This document shows, piece by piece, positions 14,601 to 18,076 of a stretch of DNA of 18,076 nucleotides. The notes under the pieces were generated by a model. That model had not been told where the DNA came from and did not search any database. It saw nothing but the letters and a program-made list of their open reading frames with translations. Location: assembly GCA_016928525.1 (NCBI GenBank), contig JAFGKO010000183.1, positions 1 through 18,076 on the forward strand. The letters run 5' to 3'. The stretch's first letter is position 1, and each line of letters starts with the position of its first letter. Made by a program: the position numbers and the translations under genes. This DNA comes from Anaerolineales bacterium. Lineage in GTDB: Bacteria > Chloroflexota > Anaerolineae > Anaerolineales > Villigracilaceae.

Positions 14601-17124
14601 TTTCTTTTTCCTCTTTGCCTATCAAAGGTTGGCCGGATTGTATGATGGCTTGTTCATTCTCATAGGCTGGTCGGGCGTGTTCTTCCGTAAAAAAGTCAAA
14701 GTCCGTTTTGCCAATCGCTTGCGCGGGGTCGCTTAGGCCAAACGCACGAGCCTGGGCGCGGTTAATCAAGAGAAAGCGGCTTTCTAAATCCTTGAAGTAA
14801 ATCTTGTCCGGAATGTTCTCTGTGAGTGCGTGCAGCAGACTGCGTTCTTTTGCCAGTGCCGCCTCCGCTTGCTTATGTTCGGTAATACCCTGAACTGCTC
14901 CATGGATGCCGGTCAGTCGCCGTTCCTGTTCATCCCAGACCGGATGGGCATACACTCGCACCCAAACCACATTCCCGTCCTTCTTCAATGTCCGCAGTTC
15001 TGAAATTACCTTCTGGTTCTTATGGAGCGTTTGCAAGTCGCGGTCGTCCATTTCCCGGTCATCCGGGTGCAACATCGCCCGCCAGCCACCGTGGGCAACG
15101 TATTCTTCGAAGGTATAGCCGGTTATGCTTTCGAACGCCCCCGCCACCCAGTTGAGTTTCAGCGAGCCGTCCTTTTCCACCATCGTTGAAAACACATAAT
15201 CTGAAACGGTATTTGTGATCAGGCGGTAGCGCTCCTCGCTTTGATGCAGCCTGTCTTCCACCTGCTTGCGGGCGGTGATATCGCGCACGATAACCAATAA
15301 CAATTCCTCGCCATTGATTATTTCCACCCTGCCGCTGATCTCTATGGAAAAACGCTCGCCATTGGAACGAAGGTTGACAGTCTCCATCGGTGCAGATTGG
15401 ATTTCTTTACTGATTAACATCAGAATTGACTGACCCTCAGGCACGAGATCAGCAACAGATTTGGTCAGAAATTCTGCGCGGGTATAGCCGTACATTTCGC
15501 ATGCCCGGTCGTTGACTGCCAGTATCTTGCCGTCGAGCGTTTCGACGAAAATTGCATCCCGGACACCGTTGAATATATTGCGATAGCGTTCTTCGCTCTC
15601 GCGCAGCGCATCCTCCACCCGCTTGCGCTCGGTGATGTCATCGTAAATCGCTACGATTTCTCCCGAGGGCAGTTTGTAGATATAGTTCTCTCGCCATCCT
15701 GCAATCCGCCCATCTTTGTAAAGCGAAATGGGATGATGTTCCGGAACACCAGTTCGCCAAACGCGCTGGAATACTTCAAATAGACCAAACTCAACGACAC
15801 CTGGAAACACTTGGGTGACGCGGTTGCCGATCAGATCTTGCTTGGCCACTTGTTCGATCCTTTCTGCTGCCCAGTTGAAATCCTTTAAGATAAAATCTTT
15901 GCCATCCTTCGTTGCTTCGTAAACCGCCGCACCGCTGCTCATGTTGTCGAACATCTGACGGAAGCGTTCTTCGCTCTCACGCAGCAACTCCTCTGCCCGC
16001 TTGCGCTCGGTGACATCACGCGCCAGGCCGCGCACAATTGGCGTGTCAATGCCTTCCGTGCGCAGGGTGTTGTTGTATTCCCAAAGCCGCTCTTCGCCAT
16101 TTCTGGTTAGAACCCGCATGAAGCCGCTTGCGCTTCCATCCCGCTGGATGGAAGACAAATATGTGTCAAATTGGTCGCGTACTTTTGGCGACAACAGGTC
16201 ACGCAAGTTCCGTCCGACCCATTCGTTGGGGGCATAGCCTAAAAGTATGGCAGGCGCCTGATTGACAAAGAGAATATTGCCCTGTAAATCATGGGTACAA
16301 ACAAGATCTTGAATGTTCTCGACCAGGTCGCGATAACGCTCCTCGCTCTCGCGCAGGCTTTTTTCTGCTTGCTTGCGTTCGGCGATCTCTTTCTGGGCGG
16401 TTTCGTACAGCCGGGCGTTTTGCATGGCAATCGCGGCCTGACCAGCAAATGCAGTAATAGCGGGATTGTCTGATTCGGTAAGATCTAACCCGGTGAACGC
16501 CAGGACGCCGAATGTTTCTTCCCCTGCGATCAGTGGGGCAAAGGTGGTTGGGGCCAGGCCAACTAACTCAGCGATTTGCCGGGCCAACTTGCGCATTTTG
16601 GAAGGCAGCGCATCTGCGACCGCTTTTACATTGTCCTGAAGATAGATGGTTTCACCCTGAAACAATACTCGTTGGTATATACTGCCCTTGCGAGGAGAGA
16701 ACAGGTAGTCGTGTTGTGAAAACCCGGTCAATTTTTCGGCCTTGCGTATCAGGCCTGGTTTGTAACCACTAAACGCAATTCGCAATTTGCTATCAGCGGT
16801 CAATTCCAACCCTGTGGCCTGGTATCTCAGGTGGGAGCTTTGTTCCTGAATGGCCTGATAGACACCTTCTATTGTGCGGGCGCGCGAGATGCCCTGCGCT
16901 GCCTGACTGAGGGCCAATACCATACGCTGGCTGCGCTTAACTTGTTCCAGTGATTGCAGTAGTGCTTCTCTCACTTGAACTTGTTCAGTCACGTCTACAG
17001 ATTGTTTGGCCGAGACAGGTTGAACTGGTCGGCTTCTAGCGGGTTTGGCTTGAAGATTGTCGGTCATGTGCGCTTTCGATTCGCCCTGATTGGACAAGGT
17101 TTTATTTTTACGTTTTTCTTCCAT
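11617..17124 (-). CDS. Multi-PAS/GAF cytoplasmic sensor with C-terminal HD-GYP cyclic-di-GMP phosphodiesterase domain
   Basis: The 1835-residue protein has no clear membrane helix or signal peptide. Domains in order, with approximate residues: basic, low-complexity N-terminus (1-50), GAF (66-240), seven PAS repeats (258-372, 384-500, 508-620, 628-750, 760-877, 889-1007, 1018-1128), three GAF (1143-1298, 1306-1470, 1478-1640), and HD-GYP (1655-1832). PAS units are joined by near-identical coiled linkers of the DITERKQAE...LRESEERYR type. The HD-GYP motifs are complete: H1674, LLHDIGK (His1706-Asp1707), HKHP (1733-1736), HHEKWDGTGYP (1759-1769) and VDVWDALTSNRPYR. It should therefore hydrolyse cyclic di-GMP in response to ligand, redox or light signals. 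No GGDEF, EAL, histidine kinase or receiver domain is present. ATG 17124 has an AGGA 8 bases upstream; Met20 is an alternative start. It is divergent from the ammonia-lyase gene. Confidence 0.92.
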   Translation of the reverse strand: MEEKRKNKTLSNQGESKAHMTDNLQAKPARSRPVQPVSAKQSVDVTEQVQVREALLQSLEQVKRSQRMVLALSQAAQGISRARTIEGVYQAIQEQSSHLRYQATGLELTADSKLRIAFSGYKPGLIRKAEKLTGFSQHDYLFSPRKGSIYQRVLFQGETIYLQDNVKAVADALPSKMRKLARQIAELVGLAPTTFAPLIAGEETFGVLAFTGLDLTESDNPAITAFAGQAAIAMQNARLYETAQKEIAERKQAEKSLRESEERYRDLVENIQDLVCTHDLQGNILFVNQAPAILLGYAPNEWVGRNLRDLLSPKVRDQFDTYLSSIQRDGSASGFMRVLTRNGEERLWEYNNTLRTEGIDTPIVRGLARDVTERKRAEELLRESEERFRQMFDNMSSGAAVYEATKDGKDFILKDFNWAAERIEQVAKQDLIGNRVTQVFPGVVEFGLFEVFQRVWRTGVPEHHPISLYKDGRIAGWRENYIYKLPSGEIVAIYDDITERKRVEDALRESEERYRNIFNGVRDAIFVETLDGKILAVNDRACEMYGYTRAEFLTKSVADLVPEGQSILMLISKEIQSAPMETVNLRSNGERFSIEISGRVEIINGEELLLVIVRDITARKQVEDRLHQSEERYRLITNTVSDYVFSTMVEKDGSLKLNWVAGAFESITGYTFEEYVAHGGWRAMLHPDDREMDDRDLQTLHKNQKVISELRTLKKDGNVVWVRVYAHPVWDEQERRLTGIHGAVQGITEHKQAEAALAKERSLLHALTENIPDKIYFKDLESRFLLINRAQARAFGLSDPAQAIGKTDFDFFTEEHARPAYENEQAIIQSGQPLIGKEEKETWPDGQVGWALTTKMPLRDEKGNIIGTFGISKDITERKQAEAALRESEQRFRHLFVASPDALMLIDPSDPAVDWPIVDCNEIACQMNGYTREELIGRSVDLLNITKGTSQERAAYLDQIKRAGVLHLETFHRHRDGHIFPVETSTSIVTFKGRELVLGIDRDVTERKRAEEALAASEAELRALFASMQDVVLVIDREGVYRDIAPTDPSLLYKPPQELLGQSLRDIFPAEQAETFINVIRRTLDTGQTMHIEYELAIGERPTWFSTSISPMDADSTLWVAHDITEQKQAETEIRRRAEEFAALYDTSMNLSTEHDLNTLLQTIVENAATMLHTYAGGMYLYDPVREELEVTFTTDPSMPIGTRLRLGEGMAGRVAQTRQSMRIEDYSTWEGRSKKYEGTAVRATIEVPMLYKGELIGVLVAHETGASERQFTEADEHLLSLFAFQAAAAIQNTRLFEQERTSAHELSTLYEATKTISSDLALESVLETVAEKMAQISRSDGCTLSLLNHKQDAVITLVDHRSKHPDRAEAKDVIYYLNEYPASRRVLESGQPLTINSKDKEADQSELAHMAKRGLTTLLMLPLIAHNQVIGLVEVYEEEVERTYKQEEIQLLQSLAAQAAISIENARLFEDAQRRLRQTTALREIDQAIAGSMDIQHVLKVVLKHTISELSVDAAVILLYDPKEQSLHYELGSGFWADSLQHTRLRLGEGYAGRAALGKQTIYIPDLRIRNTDFLRSPTFHQEGFICYFGVPLIVKGEIMGVLEIFHRTALNPDIEWLGFMETLAGQVAIAIDNATLYKNLQYSNLELSLAYDATIEGWSRALDLRDRETEGHTLRVTELTKQMAKEMGISEEELVHIRRGALLHDIGKMGVPDRILLKPDTLTDEEWKIMHKHPIFAYEMLSPIGFLLPALDIPYCHHEKWDGTGYPRKLKGDDIPLVARIFAVVDVWDALTSNRPYRPAWTKEQALEYIQEQSGKHFDPKVVEVFLRLIAEE
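13731..16390 (-). repeat. Dispersed PAS-linker coding repeats inside the sensor gene
   Basis: About eight short copies of a DNA segment centred on a plus-strand core like GCTTGCGCTCGGTGA recur at each PAS/PAS boundary (near 13740, 14105, 14485, 14875, 15265, 15620, 16000 and 16370). Each encodes the linker (V)TERK(R/Q)AE in the minus-strand gene, and the flanking LRESEERYR codons are also close to identical. Spacing is about 360-390 bp, one PAS unit. They are coding repeats created by domain duplication and could recombine to change PAS number. Confidence 0.7.
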
Positions 17125-17244
17125 ACTGATATTCCTGGGACCTGGCTAAAAAACGAACGCCCGATAGTCGTTAGAAAATCAATATAACATTTCACAACTC
17201 CAAATAGGATTACAATATCGTCATCTTTCTCTAGGAGCCTGCCC
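17125..17244. promoter_or_regulatory. Divergent intergenic region between the sensor gene and the ammonia-lyase gene
   Basis: This 120-bp AT-rich gap must hold promoters for both genes. On the plus strand TACAAT (17211-17216) is a plausible -10 for the lyase, but no good -35 lies 16-18 bp upstream; TTCACA (17191-17196) is only 14 bp away. AGGAG (17233-17237) is a clear SD 7 bp before the lyase ATG. On the minus strand an AGGA lies 8 bases before the sensor ATG. No convincing operator repeat was seen. Confidence 0.4.
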
Positions 17245-18076
17245 ATGCCCATCACCCTTGACGGATCGTCTCTCACGATCGAGAAACTTGTTGCGATTGC
17301 GCGCGATAACGAAAAAGTCGAGCTTGATCCCGCCGCCCTGGAGCGCATCAAAATCTGCCGCGCGATGCTGGAGGAGAAACTCGCTAATAAAGAAATCATG
17401 TACGGCACCAACACCGGTATCGGCGAATTCTCGGAAGTGCTGCTCAGTGACGAGCAAGTGAAAGAATTCCAGAGATATCTGGTTTACAACCATGCCGCCG
17501 GGATCGGCGAGCCTGCGCCCATCGAGTACGTGCGCGGCGCGCTGGCGGGACGCATCAACGTCCACGCGCACGGCAATTCGGGCTGCCGACCGGAGATTAC
17601 ACAAACACTGGTGGAGATGCTCAACAAAGGCGTCACACCAGTTGTTTGTCAAAAAGGCTCGGTGGGCGCCTCGGGCGACCTGGCCCCGATGGCGCAGGCG
17701 GCGCTGCTACTGATGGGGGAAGGGGAAGCTTTCTACAATCCCGACAATACCGGGACAGGTGGCGAGCGGCTTCCGGGGTCCGAAGCGATGCGGCGGGCCG
17801 GGATCGAGGTCCCGGGCTTGCAGGCACGCGACGGCCTGGCCGCGATCAATGGCTCCAATTTGCTGACCGCCATGTCCGCGTTGCATATCTACGACATGGA
17901 ACGCCTGCTCAAGCAGGCCGAGATCGCCGCAGCCATGTCCATCGAAGCGCTGTTGGGCAATCTGAAGCCGTATAACGCCAAACTGCACGAACTGCGCGGT
18001 TTCAGGGGCGCAGTGACGTCGGCGGAGAATATCCGCAAATGTATCGCCGGCTCTGACCTGGCGACCGGCAAGATGA
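17245..18076 (+). CDS. MIO-dependent histidine/aromatic amino acid ammonia-lyase, N-terminal part (3' truncated by window edge)
   Basis: The frame opens at ATG 17245 behind AGGAG and runs to the window end (277 codons; complete family members are about 500-550). It carries the catalytic-loop YGTNTGIG (Tyr53), HAAGIGEP (83-90), NSGCRPEI (111-118) and GSVGASGDLAPMA (138-150), whose Ala142-Ser143-Gly144 cyclises to the MIO cofactor. These coordinates coincide with those of Pseudomonas histidine ammonia-lyase as I remember them. INGSN (201-205) matches the conserved Asn region but sits about seven residues later, owing to a Gly/Asn/Thr-rich insertion near 163-178. Such enzymes eliminate ammonia from His (urocanate), Tyr or Phe. 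The selectivity pair is Asn82-His83, close to the Ser-His of histidine lyases, but some tyrosine lyases also carry Ser-His, so the substrate stays open. No hut genes are visible next to it. Confidence 0.88.
   Translation, partial: MPITLDGSSLTIEKLVAIARDNEKVELDPAALERIKICRAMLEEKLANKEIMYGTNTGIGEFSEVLLSDEQVKEFQRYLVYNHAAGIGEPAPIEYVRGALAGRINVHAHGNSGCRPEITQTLVEMLNKGVTPVVCQKGSVGASGDLAPMAQAALLLMGEGEAFYNPDNTGTGGERLPGSEAMRRAGIEVPGLQARDGLAAINGSNLLTAMSALHIYDMERLLKQAEIAAAMSIEALLGNLKPYNAKLHELRGFRGAVTSAENIRKCIAGSDLATGKM

Noticed and set aside
13731..16390. Regular repeats considered as a CRISPR array
   Set aside because: The repeats are short and imperfect, spaced 360-390 bp, and encode the PAS linkers of a single open reading frame.
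11617..17124. The large sensor as a hybrid histidine kinase
   Set aside because: No HisKA H-box, HATPase N/G boxes or receiver domain is present; the C-terminus is an HD-GYP domain.

Overview
The window reads like a bacterial chromosome segment, most probably from Chloroflexota (Anaerolineae-like). This is an inference from three things: the gene style (tandem GT-C glycosyltransferases with a two-helix N-terminal block, and a giant soluble multi-PAS/GAF HD-GYP protein), REPIN-like intergenic repeats, and intermediate GC with AT-richer membrane-protein genes. There is no rRNA or other decisive phylogenetic marker.

Region 1 (1-9418, all + strand) is the end of a surface-polysaccharide or glycolipid cluster. 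It opens with the C-terminal part of an RmlD-like 4-keto-sugar reductase overlapping a WbjD/WecB-type 2-epimerase. This pair fits the last steps of a UDP-activated 2-acetamido-2,6-dideoxy-L-hexose pathway (L-QuiNAc or L-FucNAc). A GT87-like membrane glycosyltransferase follows, then two GT2 polyprenyl-phosphate-sugar synthase-like enzymes. A translationally coupled pair comes next: a fused N-acetyltransferase/3,4-ketoisomerase (WxcM/FdtD type) and a 3-aminotransferase (FdtB/QdtB type), which together would make a dTDP-3-acetamido-3,6-dideoxyhexose. A second GT87-like paralogue and a phytol/dolichol-kinase-family membrane protein close the cluster. The GT2 + GT-C + polyprenol-kinase set suggests a lipid-linked monosaccharide route resembling the eukaryotic dolichol-P-mannose system. 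Two intergenic gaps hold palindromic elements: a 78-bp REPIN-like inverted repeat and a 44-bp perfect palindrome. A symmetric 12-bp-stem hairpin terminator ends the region.

Region 2 (9491-11597) has a PIG-L/LmbE zinc deacetylase (- strand) divergent from an MFS transporter (+ strand), with a consensus -10 box between them.

Region 3 (11617-17124, - strand) is a single 1835-residue gene with about four GAF domains, seven PAS domains and an intact C-terminal HD-GYP domain. It is predicted to be a soluble sensor that degrades cyclic di-GMP.

Region 4 (17245 to the window end, + strand) is the first 277 codons of a MIO-dependent histidine/aromatic amino acid ammonia-lyase, divergent from the sensor gene. 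No tRNA, rRNA, CRISPR array, transposase or prophage gene was seen.
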